This document shows positions 16,662 to 25,833 of a stretch of DNA of 64,000 bases, piece by piece. A program made the position numbers and the translations under genes. Origin of the DNA: an uncultured Spirochaetaceae bacterium (GTDB taxonomy: Bacteria; Spirochaetota; Spirochaetia; Sphaerochaetales; Sphaerochaetaceae); contig CALXKU010000001.1 of assembly GCA_944389025.1 (NCBI GenBank), positions 62,001-126,000 of the forward strand, given 5' to 3'. Position 1 is the first letter of the stretch. Every line of letters begins with the position of its first letter. The notes below the pieces were generated by a model. It saw only the letters and a list, made by a program, of their open reading frames with translations, was not told where the DNA came from and ran no database searches.

Positions 16662-17930
16662 ATGGAAGAGATGGAAAAAATCAGAGAGATGCTGGATTTC
16701 ATTAAAAAAAGTCCGACGCAGTATCATGCGGTTGCGAATTTCAAAGAGCTATGCCTGAAAAACGGCTTCATAGAGCTGGATGAGAGGAAAAGATTCTCCA
16801 TTGAGCGTGGAAAGAGTTATTTTGTAAGCCGAGGTTCTGGCAGTATTATCGCATTCAGGGTGCCTGATTGTGATTTCGAGTGCTTTTCCATCATAGAGGC
16901 TCACACCGACAGTCCGACATTCAGATTAAAGAGAAATGCCGAAGTGAATTCGACCCCTTATTATACAACACTGAATGTTGAGTCCTACGGGGGTGCAATA
17001 ATATCGACATGGTTTGATCGACCCCTTTCCGTCGCCGGTCGCATCTTTGTTGACAATGGTGAAGAACTGCGTGAGGTGTTAGTTGATGCCGAGACTGACC
17101 TGGTTCTGATTCCAAACCTTGCAATCCATCTTAACAGGGAGATTAACAGTGGTTATCACTACCATGTGCAGAAAGATGTCCAGCCGCTCTTTTCGATGGG
17201 AAAGGGGAGTATTCTGGACTTTTTTGCAAAAAAGTACGGCATCAATTCTGATGAGATAAGCGACTATGATCTCTTCTTATATAACAGGAGTCAATATTCT
17301 GTCTGGGGTGCGGATGGAGAATTCATATCATCTCCACGCCTTGATGATATGGAGTGCGCCTATCTTGCAATGCAGGGACTCTTTGATGCAGAGAGTGGTT
17401 CAAGCTTCCCCCTTGTTGCTCTCTTTGACAACGAGGAGGTTGGCTCATCATCTCAGCGCGGTGCTCTTTCGGATTTTCTTTCAAATACCCTTTCCCGTAT
17501 TTCCATCTCACTTTCAGTAGACCGGGAGATGGAGATGATGGCTTACGCATCTTCTTTAGTCTTGAGTGCGGATAACGGACATGCAGTCCATCCGAACTAT
17601 CCTGAGAAATCGGATATCTCTAACAAGACGGTTCTGAACGGGGGTGTCGTAATCAAGTACTCTGCAAATCAGAAATACACCAGCGATGCATCCACTTCAA
17701 GCGTAATTCGTAGTCTCATGAAAAGAAATGGAATAAAATGCCAGGATTACTTCAATCATTCGGACATTGTGGGAGGTTCAACTCTTGGAAATCTCAGCAT
17801 ACAGAAGGTAAGTATTCCAACCGTTGATGTAGGGCTGGCAGAGCTTGCGATGCATTCAAGTTATGAGAGTGGGGGAAGATATGATGTAAAGGAGCTTTTC
17901 GCACTTTTCAAGGCTTTCCTTTCAAGGTAA
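16662..17930 (+). CDS. M18-family (aspartyl) aminopeptidase
   Basis: A 422-residue zinc metallopeptidase removing N-terminal residues, preferentially acidic ones in the characterised family members. SPTQYHAVANFK at residues 13-24, IEAHTDSPTFRLK (zinc His and Asp), LFDNEEVGSSSQRGA (catalytic Glu pair) and SADNGHAVHPNY are all M18 signatures. Length is normal and no signal peptide is present, so it is cytosolic. It is divergent from the xre operon and ends before a terminator. Confidence 0.94.
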   Translation: MEEMEKIREMLDFIKKSPTQYHAVANFKELCLKNGFIELDERKRFSIERGKSYFVSRGSGSIIAFRVPDCDFECFSIIEAHTDSPTFRLKRNAEVNSTPYYTTLNVESYGGAIISTWFDRPLSVAGRIFVDNGEELREVLVDAETDLVLIPNLAIHLNREINSGYHYHVQKDVQPLFSMGKGSILDFFAKKYGINSDEISDYDLFLYNRSQYSVWGADGEFISSPRLDDMECAYLAMQGLFDAESGSSFPLVALFDNEEVGSSSQRGALSDFLSNTLSRISISLSVDREMEMMAYASSLVLSADNGHAVHPNYPEKSDISNKTVLNGGVVIKYSANQKYTSDASTSSVIRSLMKRNGIKCQDYFNHSDIVGGSTLGNLSIQKVSIPTVDVGLAELAMHSSYESGGRYDVKELFALFKAFLSR

Positions 17931-17997
17931 CAAGCCTTTCGGAAGTGGATGAGATTATAGACCGCATAAAATATCTATTAGTGTAATTAATTTACTT

Positions 17998-18026
17998 GGC
18001 AGGAATTGGCATCCTGTCTTTATTTT
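17998..18026 (+). terminator. Terminator after the M18 aminopeptidase gene
   Basis: GGCAGGA (17998-18004) pairs with TCCTGTC (18012-18018) around a 7-nt loop, followed by TTTATTTT. Confidence 0.65.
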
Positions 18027-18331
18027 ACCATAATGCATATTGAACGCATAAATATGCAGTATCGAATAAAAAAGAAATAGAAATTTTCCTTATATTTCTT
18101 GCTTTTTCAAAATTCTACAAATTAATTTTTGTTTCAAAGATATAATTAATTATAATTTAATGAATTAACATAGAAATTTCTATTCTATTTAATGTCGGTA
18201 AAGTGAAACTTTGTTCCAATAATGTACAAAAATCTACACCAAGTGAACAAAATTCCCTTGCAGATTGTTCTTAGATGTTTTACGATTTCTGATGTATTTT
18301 AATATTCCTAATATTATAAAAGGAGAATTAA
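18027..18331. promoter_or_regulatory. AT-rich leader/promoter region of the TRAP operon
   Basis: No gene. The sequence is much more AT-rich than its surroundings, with several TATAAT-like hexamers, so a single promoter cannot be chosen. AGGAGA at 18320-18325 is the ribosome binding site of dctP. An AAAGTGAAACTTT inverted repeat near 18198 could be an operator; I recognise no riboswitch. Confidence 0.35.
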
Positions 18332-19342
18332 ATGAAAAAACTTTTTGTTTTAGTTCTGGCAATCATGATGGTTGCAGTTCCAGTATTCGCCGGTGGCTCT
18401 TCAGAGTCTGCGAGTGGGGAAAAGACTATCAATCTTGTTCTTTCCGAAGTTCATGCTGAAGGATATCCTACGACTCTCGCTGACTACGAGTTTGCTCGCC
18501 TTGTTAACGAGAAGAGTGGTGGAAGAATCAACATCCAGGTTTATTCCGGTGGTACACTCTATGGTGAAGAGACAGGTTCAATCGAAGCTCTCCAGATTGG
18601 AGACCTCGCATTTGCACGTGTTTCCGCTTCCCCGGTTGCTTCCTACGTTCCAGCACTCAACGTAATCCAGCTCCCTTACCTTTATAGAGATGCTGACCAC
18701 ATGTGGGCTGTTCTCAATGGTGAGATCGGACAGCAGATGCTTGCAGATATCGAGACATCTGGCTCAGGACTCGTAGGTCTTGCATACTATGATGCAGGTG
18801 CTAGAAGCTTCTATACAAGCACACCTGTAAGAAGCCTTGAGGATATGGCAGGACTTAGAATCCGCATGCAGAACAATGCGATGATGGTTGAGATGGTAGG
18901 TCTTCTCGGAGCTAACGGTGTAACAGGTATCGGACCTAACGACGTATATTCTGCTATCCAGCAGGGAACAATTGACGGTGCTGAGAACAACTGGCCTACA
19001 TACGAGTCAATGGGCGACTATGAGGCAGCTCCTTACTATACACTCGATGCACACACAAGAGTTCCTGAGATTCTTCTCGCTTCAAAGGCTGTCATGGACA
19101 CACTGAGCGAAGAGGATCAGCAGCTCATCAAAGAATGTGCAAAGGAGACTCAGGAGTACGAGATCGAGCAGTGGAATCTCCGTGAGCAGCATTCGGAAGA
19201 GGTTGTTACAGCAGCTGGCGTAGAGGTTATCGAACTCTCTGCTGACGAGCTTGCTAAGTTCCAGGAAAAGATGGCTCCTCTCTATGCAACATACGGTGCA
19301 GGATATGAGGATATCATCGCTTCTATCCAGAACGATTATTGA
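18332..19342 (+). CDS. dctP: TRAP transporter solute-binding protein
   Basis: A 336-residue DctP-family periplasmic receptor. Signal peptide ends VFA before GGSSES; no lipobox Cys. The fold is recognised by TLADYEFARLVNEKSGGRI, the GLAYYDAGARSFYTS region and LRIRMQNNAMMVEMVGLLGA, where the Arg of the RxQ segment normally clamps the substrate carboxylate; NNWPTYESM follows. The ligand is probably an organic or sugar acid. It is followed by an intercistronic hairpin and then dctQM, giving a complete TRAP system. Confidence 0.95.
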   Translation: MKKLFVLVLAIMMVAVPVFAGGSSESASGEKTINLVLSEVHAEGYPTTLADYEFARLVNEKSGGRINIQVYSGGTLYGEETGSIEALQIGDLAFARVSASPVASYVPALNVIQLPYLYRDADHMWAVLNGEIGQQMLADIETSGSGLVGLAYYDAGARSFYTSTPVRSLEDMAGLRIRMQNNAMMVEMVGLLGANGVTGIGPNDVYSAIQQGTIDGAENNWPTYESMGDYEAAPYYTLDAHTRVPEILLASKAVMDTLSEEDQQLIKECAKETQEYEIEQWNLREQHSEEVVTAAGVEVIELSADELAKFQEKMAPLYATYGAGYEDIIASIQNDY

Positions 19343-19362
19343 TTAATAAACTTTCCTAATAG

Positions 19363-19393
19363 ATGGGGAGGGTACACTCTCCCCATTTTATAT
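19363..19393 (+). terminator. Intercistronic hairpin (attenuator) between dctP and dctQ
   Basis: A 10-bp stem with a TACA loop (19363-19386), followed by TTTTATATATTTT. It lies inside the operon and probably lowers dctQM expression or stabilises dctP mRNA. Confidence 0.7.
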
Positions 19394-19409
19394 ATTTTGG
19401 GAGGCTTAA

Positions 19410-20057
19410 GTGGCTAAATCTTCATTTCACAGCTGGGCAGTGAAAAATAAGCTTGTGCTGGATAAGAAGAAGTGTACATCAACAGGGGCGACGATTAAGC
19501 AGGGCATTATCCTCGTCAATCACTGGTGTCATCGCATTCTTCTCTCCATTGCGCAGATTTCGCTTATTATCATGCTCTTGACAGTATTCATGAACGTAGT
19601 TCTCAGATACTGTTTCAACTCAGGTATTACATGGGCCGAGGAAATTCCCCGTCTCCTTGTAACGCTCTTTACTTTCCTTGCATGTGCGATCGGATGCCGC
19701 GACCATATGCATATCTCGGTCGGCATACTTTACAACCGCTTTAAGGAAGGCGGTAAGGTAAGGAAGTTCTTGGACATCCTTTCTGACGTTGCGGTCCTTC
19801 TTTGCGGTATTGCGATGCTTTATTATGGAATGCTTTACATAATAAGACTTCGCCCGGGTACGTTACCTATGACAGGATGGCCGACATGGCTGCAGTATAT
19901 TCCTGCTCCGATTGCCGGATTCCTAATGACATTTGACCAGATTCTTTTCCTTTGCGGTATCGTTGATCCTAAGGATCTTCTTTACAGTGAAGAGGAGATA
20001 GATTACGCGAAGCTTGTAAAAGAGAACGAGGCTGAAGCGAAGGAAGGTGCAAAATGA
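19410..20057 (+). CDS. dctQ: TRAP transporter small membrane subunit
   Basis: A 215-residue DctQ with four hydrophobic segments (about 40-60, 75-95, 115-135, 160-180) and family features WAEEIPRLLVTLFTFLACAIGCRDHMHI. The start is GTG at 19410, chosen because GGGAGG lies 7 nt upstream. Both termini are longer and more charged than average. The stop overlaps dctM by four bases (ATGA). Confidence 0.9.
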   Translation: MAKSSFHSWAVKNKLVLDKKKCTSTGATIKQGIILVNHWCHRILLSIAQISLIIMLLTVFMNVVLRYCFNSGITWAEEIPRLLVTLFTFLACAIGCRDHMHISVGILYNRFKEGGKVRKFLDILSDVAVLLCGIAMLYYGMLYIIRLRPGTLPMTGWPTWLQYIPAPIAGFLMTFDQILFLCGIVDPKDLLYSEEEIDYAKLVKENEAEAKEGAK

Positions 20058-21466
20058 TTACTAACGTTACAGCTGCTGTTGTTCTTCTGGCTGGCTTCAT
20101 CGGCCTTATGCTTTTGAAGGTTCCTGTAACCTTCTCAATGCTTATCGCGTCATTCGCATCCGCACTTTTCGTTCCTGGTACGAATCCAACAACCATGATC
20201 CGTATGATGCTTGACGGTGTTAACAACTTCACAATGCTTGCAATACCGTTCTTCATCGTAATGGGTGAGATCATGGCGGTTGGTGAGATATCAGATAAGA
20301 TCGTAGATCTGGCTAACCTCATAGTCGGACGCTTCCGCGGTGGTCTTGCGTATGTTAACTGTATCGACTCCATGTTCTTTGGTGGAATCTCAGGCTCAGC
20401 TGTTGCTGACGTATCTTCCCTCGGTTCCGTTGTTATCCCGATGATGGAGAAGCAGGGTTATGACAGGGAGTTCGCAGTTGGTCTTACCGTAACCACAGCC
20501 TGTCAGGGAGTTCTTATCCCACCATCACACAACATGGTTATCTATGCTCTTGCCGCTGGTGGCGGAGTATCGATCGGAGATCTCTTCATTGCAGGATTTG
20601 CACCTGGAATCGCTCTTGGTCTTTCATTCATGCTTCTCTGTTTCTTCCTTGGTAAGAAGTACAACTTCCCTAAGGGAAGCAAGCTCTTTGTTGGAGACAG
20701 TGCAAGATGGCTCAAGTTCTCAAAGCATGAGGGTGGCAAGGCATTCAGTGCTCACAAGATAGAAACAAGCTGGCTCAAGATTCAGACTCCGCTCTTCGAT
20801 CTTGAGATGGGTAAGTGTATCCAGGTTATCTGCAACGCTATCCTTCCTATGATGACTCTTGTAATCATCATGGTCGGAACCGGAATCGGTATCTTCACCG
20901 CAACCGAAAGCTCCGCTGTTGCATGTTTCTATACCTTCATTCTTACTTATTTCATCTTCCGTAAGGCGAAGCTCAGAGACTTTGGAACGGTTCTCAAGAA
21001 CTCTCTCAAGACTCTTGCTGTCGTTCTTACCCTTATCGCTACAGCTAAGGCATTCGCATATATGATGACACTCTTAAGAATTCCTACAGCCGTTACTAAC
21101 GGTCTTATCGGAATTTCAGACAATCCTGTTATCATCCTCCTTATCATCAACCTTCTGCTGATGGTTCTTGGATGCTTCATGGATATGGCACCGCTGATCA
21201 TCATCATGACTCCGATTCTCCTTCCTGTAGTCGAGAGTATCGGTATGAGCAGGATTCACTTCGGTATCATGCTTATCTTCAACCTTGCAATCGGACTCTG
21301 CACACCTCCTGTAGGAAGTGCACTCTTCGTTGGATGTGCTGTTGGTAAGACCGGACTGGAGTCGACATCAAAGAAGATGCTTCCGCTATTTGCGTGTATG
21401 ATCATCGTTCTTTTGGTTGTCACATATCTGCCGTTTTACGTTCATATCCCACTTTTCGGATATTAA
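20054..21466 (+). CDS. dctM: TRAP transporter large permease
   Basis: A 470-residue DctM with about 12-13 transmembrane segments driving sodium-coupled uptake. Conserved regions include GGISGSAVADVSSLGSVVIP, PPSHNMVIYALAAGG and NLAIGLCTPPVGSALFVG. An extended hydrophilic cytoplasmic segment at about residues 200-255 is longer than in many relatives. It ends at a strong terminator. Confidence 0.95.
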   Translation: MITNVTAAVVLLAGFIGLMLLKVPVTFSMLIASFASALFVPGTNPTTMIRMMLDGVNNFTMLAIPFFIVMGEIMAVGEISDKIVDLANLIVGRFRGGLAYVNCIDSMFFGGISGSAVADVSSLGSVVIPMMEKQGYDREFAVGLTVTTACQGVLIPPSHNMVIYALAAGGGVSIGDLFIAGFAPGIALGLSFMLLCFFLGKKYNFPKGSKLFVGDSARWLKFSKHEGGKAFSAHKIETSWLKIQTPLFDLEMGKCIQVICNAILPMMTLVIIMVGTGIGIFTATESSAVACFYTFILTYFIFRKAKLRDFGTVLKNSLKTLAVVLTLIATAKAFAYMMTLLRIPTAVTNGLIGISDNPVIILLIINLLLMVLGCFMDMAPLIIIMTPILLPVVESIGMSRIHFGIMLIFNLAIGLCTPPVGSALFVGCAVGKTGLESTSKKMLPLFACMIIVLLVVTYLPFYVHIPLFGY

Positions 21467-21472
21467 CCTACT

Positions 21473-21502
21473 GGGCCGGGAAACCGGCCCTTAACTTTTT
21501 TT
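21473..21502 (+). terminator. Terminator of the TRAP operon
   Basis: Perfect GGGCCGG-GAAA-CCGGCCC hairpin (21473-21490) followed by TTAACTTTTTTT. It overlaps the 3' end of the convergent gene. Confidence 0.9.
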
Positions 21503-22054
21503 CTTAAGAAGAAGTACTGCAAGTCCATCAAGTTCAAACGGTTCTGAGGAATCGAATTCGATTTCCACAGTAATTAGATCTCCTGTTTTGATATCGAATT
21601 CCCTGATTTTGAGATATTCCTCATAGCCCTCGAATCTCCGGCTTACCATCCCGTTTAGATTAAGTGTCATGCTGTTAAGTACCCTGATATCTGGAAATGA
21701 GTTGAAAACAAAAGCTGCAATCCTGTCACAGTCCTGTTCGATCTTGAGGTATCCGAGACTCTTTTTTCTGAGCCCGTTTCCACTCTTAGCCTTGAAAGTC
21801 GGAATTTGATATTCCCTTACCTCGTACCCGCTTTCAAGTGCTGAAATGAAATCCATCTTATCATTTTTCAGTTTAGCATCTAGTTCTTTTATATCATCAT
21901 CCGTAAGCTTTCTAAGAGACACTCTCCTCTCTTCCCATCTTTTTTTTCTCTCGTTTTCAGACTTTTCATCATCTTTTCTTATCTTTTTCTTTTCAAAGAA
22001 AATAAGTATTGCGATAAAAGAAAGCAGGGGAAGCGATAAAATGAATTCTTTCAT
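21491..22054 (-). CDS. Uncharacterised membrane-anchored protein
   Basis: No family recognised. 187 residues from the ATG at 22054, which I prefer because TATCAT ends 7 nt before it (leaderless pattern); a longer form from 22090 is possible. An N-terminal hydrophobic helix (ILSLPLLSFIAILIFF) is followed by a strongly charged linker (about residues 20-60, Lys/Arg/Glu-rich) and a beta-rich C-terminal domain of about 120 residues that may be a ligand-binding or carbohydrate-binding-like sandwich. The C-terminus would be cytosolic if the helix is a plain anchor. Confidence 0.6.
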   Translation of the reverse strand: MKEFILSLPLLSFIAILIFFEKKKIRKDDEKSENERKKRWEERRVSLRKLTDDDIKELDAKLKNDKMDFISALESGYEVREYQIPTFKAKSGNGLRKKSLGYLKIEQDCDRIAAFVFNSFPDIRVLNSMTLNLNGMVSRRFEGYEEYLKIREFDIKTGDLITVEIEFDSSEPFELDGLAVLLLKKKS

Positions 22055-22137
22055 AAAGAGAATGATAAGATCTATTGTTCTTTTTTGCACGTGAATTTCG
22101 TATGAACAAATTTTCTGGAAATGAGTGTGCTAAATGG

Positions 22138-22143
22138 TATAAG
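22138..22143 (+). promoter_or_regulatory. Extended -10 of the 22152 gene
   Basis: TGGTATAAG (22135-22143) ends 8 nt before the ATG at 22152; no Shine-Dalgarno. Confidence 0.45.
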
Positions 22144-22151
22144 ATATCTCT

Positions 22152-22661
22152 ATGGCTGATAAATACGGTGCTAAAGAATATTCGGATGCTATCGCCTCTG
22201 AAATCGATGAGGCGGCAAAGGCCTCTCTTGAGGCGACGAGGTCCATAATTGAAATCATTCAGAACGCCATCGCAGAGAGTTCTGAGTATGAAGACGGGGA
22301 AGAGAAAACTTTTCCCCTGATCAACGCTGTCATGCAGCTTGTTCCATCCGCTGTATCGCTTGAACTTGCTACTAACAATATTGAGAGGATGCTCAACATA
22401 ATGAACATGACCGCATGCCTTAAAGGACTCGATGAGAGGGAGGCTCTTGTGATAGACAAGACGGGATTCTCACTCTTCAATTACTACACCCCGTTTGTAG
22501 ATGATTCGTACATTCTCCTCGACTATTATGAGGAAAACATAGCCCCAGAGAAGCTTTCAGAGAATTTCGAAGGGATTTTAGATACTCTCAGAACAATTGC
22601 TGAGAAAAACATGGTAAAATACGGAAATATCGTTGTTAGGAGGAAAGGCCGTGAAAAATAA
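22152..22661 (+). CDS. Hypothetical acidic helical protein (169 residues)
   Basis: Unrecognised. Predominantly helical and acidic, with no signal peptide. It overlaps the next gene by 11 bp, and that gene's AGGAGG ribosome site lies inside it. The two are probably expressed together and may interact; both have similar length, acidity and helical pattern, and could be distant paralogues. Confidence 0.65.
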   Translation: MADKYGAKEYSDAIASEIDEAAKASLEATRSIIEIIQNAIAESSEYEDGEEKTFPLINAVMQLVPSAVSLELATNNIERMLNIMNMTACLKGLDEREALVIDKTGFSLFNYYTPFVDDSYILLDYYEENIAPEKLSENFEGILDTLRTIAEKNMVKYGNIVVRRKGREK

Positions 22662-23232
22662 GGGATTGAGTTTATTCGATATTGCACAGATGGAGGAGGA
22701 ATACGTCAAGGATTCTGTCACGGATGCGTTTGAGACCCTGTTTTCCATCATAGATGAGCTTGATGGAACTCTGCCGCTCTATGAGAGCGTTGAATTCGAT
22801 GATTCGGCTTTCATCCCGCTTTATTCGTCGTATTCTTTCATAGAGACTGCACTTATTCATCTTGATGATCTCATGGATGACATCCTCGATTCTGCTAACA
22901 GGATCTATCCGCTTTCAAAGGTCGATGGAATAGACAAGAAGGAAAAGAAGAGGATCCGCGATCTCTCTGATTCGACCGTTTCCGCCATTGATGATTTCGT
23001 ATCTGCAAATGACGAGGTCCTCGATTATTTTGCAGAGCGTAATCCTGAGCAGATCCGTAGCAGTTCCCTTGCTCCACATTTCACAGAAACTCTAGAGAAC
23101 ATCCTTCCAAAGTGTGAGGAGATAGTTGAAAGCTATTTCGACACTGCAATCTGGGCAAATCCAGCTTTTGAGGATTATTACGTAGAGGATGATAACGGCT
23201 CAGATGAAATTGAAGATGAAATAGAGCAGTGA
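22651..23232 (+). CDS. Hypothetical acidic helical protein (193 residues)
   Basis: Unrecognised. I start it at GTG 22651, 7 nt after AGGAGG (22638-22643), rather than at the upstream in-frame codon 22633 that precedes the ribosome site. Strongly acidic, mostly helical, with an Asp/Glu-rich tail (YYVEDDNGSDEIEDEIEQ). Its TGA directly abuts the TGA of the convergent gene at 23233. Confidence 0.65.
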   Translation: MKNKGLSLFDIAQMEEEYVKDSVTDAFETLFSIIDELDGTLPLYESVEFDDSAFIPLYSSYSFIETALIHLDDLMDDILDSANRIYPLSKVDGIDKKEKKRIRDLSDSTVSAIDDFVSANDEVLDYFAERNPEQIRSSSLAPHFTETLENILPKCEEIVESYFDTAIWANPAFEDYYVEDDNGSDEIEDEIEQ

Positions 23233-23514
23233 TCAGATACTGTCTCTAATGTTCTCCATAGCTTTTTTTATTGCTGCAATTGAGTCTAGTAGATCCTGGA
23301 GACTGTCATGGAGCCCTTCCAGCTCCTGATAGTCTTCATTGTTTTCGCTCTCCTCATCCTCATCCTTCATAGCATCCATTTCCCCCTCAACTTCTTCCCT
23401 GAGGTTTTCAATCTCATCTTCAAAGTCATTAACAGCATCTTCCGTATCTATCAGGAACTGAGCGCATAGCTCTTCAGCTCTTTCTTCTATAGCCTGGATA
23501 ATGTCTTCTGTCAC
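23233..23514 (-). CDS. Hypothetical very acidic coiled-coil protein (93 residues)
   Basis: Unrecognised. Starts at GTG 23514, chosen for the AAGGAGGAG ribosome site 7-8 nt upstream; a TTG at 23550 is possible but precedes that site. Heptad-like helical sequence with extreme acidity (EGEMDAMKDEDEESENNED). Convergent with, and touching, the preceding acidic protein pair. Confidence 0.6.
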   Translation of the reverse strand: MTEDIIQAIEERAEELCAQFLIDTEDAVNDFEDEIENLREEVEGEMDAMKDEDEESENNEDYQELEGLHDSLQDLLDSIAAIKKAMENIRDSI

Positions 23515-23565
23515 TTTATTCTCCTCCTTTTTATCAATATTAACCAGCAATAGAGGAAAATGATA

Positions 23566-23599
23566 TAAAAAAATCCACCGTGCCGTATGACACGATGGA
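23566..23599 (-). terminator. Terminator of the enolase-superfamily gene
   Basis: On the minus strand TCCATCGTG (23599-23591) pairs with CACGGTGGA (23582-23574) with one G-U pair, 8-nt loop, followed by TTTTTTTA. Confidence 0.85.
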
Positions 23600-23617
23600 A
23601 AAGGGGAGGCTTGATCC

Positions 23618-24814
23618 TTATTCGTTTATCGTATAGATGTTTACCGCTTCCTGCATTGCCTTGTCTGAGAGCTCCTGTCCGATACCAGGGAGATCCGGGA
23701 CATCGAAGTACCCGTTCTTCGGCAGGTAGTCATACTTACCAAGCTCTCTCATAGCCTTCTTGATAGCACCTTCATGAACCTCATGGATGAGGAAGTTCGG
23801 GATTACGCACTCAACCTGGAGTGTTGCAGCTGTCGCGATAGGACCGCCGCATACGTGTACCTGTACCGCTGCATCATAGATGTTAGCCATATCGCAGATC
23901 TTCTTCGTCTCTGAGATACCTCCGCAGAGTGTGAGATCCGGCTGGATGACCTGAAGAACATGCTTTTCAAGGAATTCCCTGAATCCCCAGCGTGTGTAAA
24001 TCCTCTCTCCGGATGCGAGTGCTACGTTTGGAAGGGCCCTGTGAATCTCAAGCATGTTATCAACGTTCAGCGGGTTGCATGGCTCCTCGTAGTAGTATAT
24101 ATTCAGCGGCTCAAGGCACTTTCCAAGCTGGATGCCTGTATTCATATCTGGGTAGGAGTGCGTTTCAATGATGATGTCCAGGTTGTCTCCGCCCTCCTTC
24201 CTCATTGCTTCAGTTCTCTTATATACGGTATCAAGCATCTTTGCACTGAGCTTTCCTCTCATCTTCCAGTTCGGATTTGATGCTTCTCTTGCCCATTTTC
24301 CTTCGTCTGTAACACCCATCGGGTCAACTTTGATGGCATCATAGCCGTCATTGAGGGCATCCCTTGTGGCCTTTGCATAGTCCTTCGGATCTGTGAGGAA
24401 GAGATGCTCTGGTCCCCATCCGAACTGAAGCTGGCTTGCATATGCCCTGATCTTATCTGTGGTCTTTCCGCCAAGTAGCTCGTAAACAGGAACTCCAAGC
24501 GCCTTTCCCTTGATATCCCAGAGTGCGGTATCGATGGCGCTTATTCCAGCGTTGATTACAGTTCCTCCTCCGAGGCCCCAGAAAGTGGTGCGGAAGATCA
24601 TTTCCCAGATGGATTCGATCTTCATAGGATCCTTTCCTACGATAAGTGCACCGAAATCTCTGGCAATTCCAACTCCGGCGTAGTGCGCCTTACCATATGA
24701 GAGTCCGACCTCTCCGAATCCAGAGATTCCCTTGTCGGTATTGATTTTCACACAGATGACTGATCCCATCACATTCGGCTTACATTCGATTACATCGACG
24801 CTAGTAATTTTCAT
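23618..24814 (-). CDS. Enolase-superfamily (mandelate racemase/sugar-acid dehydratase) enzyme
   Basis: A 398-residue member with the N-terminal capping domain and C-terminal barrel. Candidate metal ligands on the barrel strands are in IIETHSYPD (Glu), YYYEEPCNP (Glu) and ASGERIY (Glu), with QVHVCGG near the end; this resembles the galactonate/mannonate dehydratase branch. It probably abstracts the proton alpha to a carboxylate and dehydrates a sugar acid, substrate unknown. It is separated from its likely GntR regulator by a 187-bp region and shares an operator-like motif with the CitMHS operon. Confidence 0.85.
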   Translation of the reverse strand: MKITSVDVIECKPNVMGSVICVKINTDKGISGFGEVGLSYGKAHYAGVGIARDFGALIVGKDPMKIESIWEMIFRTTFWGLGGGTVINAGISAIDTALWDIKGKALGVPVYELLGGKTTDKIRAYASQLQFGWGPEHLFLTDPKDYAKATRDALNDGYDAIKVDPMGVTDEGKWAREASNPNWKMRGKLSAKMLDTVYKRTEAMRKEGGDNLDIIIETHSYPDMNTGIQLGKCLEPLNIYYYEEPCNPLNVDNMLEIHRALPNVALASGERIYTRWGFREFLEKHVLQVIQPDLTLCGGISETKKICDMANIYDAAVQVHVCGGPIATAATLQVECVIPNFLIHEVHEGAIKKAMRELGKYDYLPKNGYFDVPDLPGIGQELSDKAMQEAVNIYTINE

Positions 24815-24851
24815 TTCAAATCTCCTTTATGCTAAAATGCTTTCATTTCAT

Positions 24852-24908
24852 TTGGAATATCATGAGTCTGTTAGCCCTTTAGCTTGTTATACAAGTAGAT
24901 TGTAATAC
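24852..24908. promoter_or_regulatory. Candidate GntR operators upstream of the enolase-superfamily gene
   Basis: TTGGAATATCATG (24852-24864) recurs at 25834-25846 upstream of the CitMHS gene. Nearby CTTGTTATACAAG (24891-24903) is a perfect interrupted palindrome. The first resembles the TTGGTATACCAA operators of UxuR-like FadR-family proteins. Confidence 0.45.
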
Positions 24909-25001
24909 TTGTATTTAAATTTTGTCAAATTATTTTTCAATATTTTTCTCAAAGAAAGAATTCAATATGAAACGCAGATTTATTTTCTTATAAAATAAGA
25001 A

Positions 25002-25706
25002 TTAATATCTGTTGTAGTAGCTATGACTTCTGATTATCGACGCGTCATAAGCGGCAGTCAGCTTGCTTATATCCTTGTTCTTGATAGCATCAAAAACATC
25101 CCTGTGGTGGGAGAGAATGAGGTCGAAACCCCCGTTTATCTCGATACTACGTCTGACATTTTCTTTTATTCTCTCATTGATAAGGGATTCGATCGCACCG
25201 AAAATCATCATAAGCATCTCGTTTTCCGCAAGGGAGCACACCTCACGGTGAAATGAGAGGTCAGCATCATGAAATCTTTCCAGATCGGAGGAGCCTGCAG
25301 CTTCAACCATCTTTTCAAGTTCCCCCTCCAGTTTTGATACATGCTTCTCCGAAAGCCCATTGATTATGGAAATTCTCGCACTTCCGATCTGAAAAATCGT
25401 AAAGAGGTCATTGAGATCGTTAGCGTTCCAGGAAAGGATATTTGTGTCATAGAGCTCTTTGAAATAGGATCCCATGCTGAATTTCTTCACGAATGTTCCC
25501 TCTCCTGTTCTTGTCTCTGTAAGTCCGAGAACGTTTGCTTTCTTTATTCCGCTTCTTAGGCTCATGCGGCTTACACCGAGATCTTTTGCAAGCTCGTTTT
25601 CTGATGGAATCTTCTCTCCGGGTTTCCAGACCCCGCTGTCTATCTGTCTCTTAATATAGTCAAAAATCTGGTCCGATAGGCTAGCACGTTTGAATTCTTC
25701 CATCAT
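25002..25706 (-). CDS. GntR-family (FadR subfamily) transcriptional regulator
   Basis: 234 residues from ATG 25706, chosen because GGAGGG lies 5 nt upstream; the longer reading frame adds an unconserved leader. Residues about 8-70 form the winged helix (PSENELAKDLGVSRMSLRSGIKKANVLGL), and the remainder is an all-helical FCD-type effector domain with the usual D-x3-H (DADLSFHREV) and later His residues that bind a metal and an organic acid. It probably senses the acid metabolised by the flanking enolase and CitMHS operons. Confidence 0.9.
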   Translation of the reverse strand: MMEEFKRASLSDQIFDYIKRQIDSGVWKPGEKIPSENELAKDLGVSRMSLRSGIKKANVLGLTETRTGEGTFVKKFSMGSYFKELYDTNILSWNANDLNDLFTIFQIGSARISIINGLSEKHVSKLEGELEKMVEAAGSSDLERFHDADLSFHREVCSLAENEMLMMIFGAIESLINERIKENVRRSIEINGGFDLILSHHRDVFDAIKNKDISKLTAAYDASIIRSHSYYNRY

Positions 25707-25833
25707 GAACCCTCCTTTTCCTGTCTTTAACATGTCTATTATATATGCATGACTAAATTTTAGACAGTATGACATGATGATTTTTTTACATCTTATATTT
25801 GACAAATGGAAGAAAAGAGTATCATAATTGCAC

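Noticed and set aside
17931-18331. AT-rich region before dctP as a riboswitch leader
   Set aside because: No conserved aptamer core or terminator/antiterminator pair found; base composition alone is not evidence.
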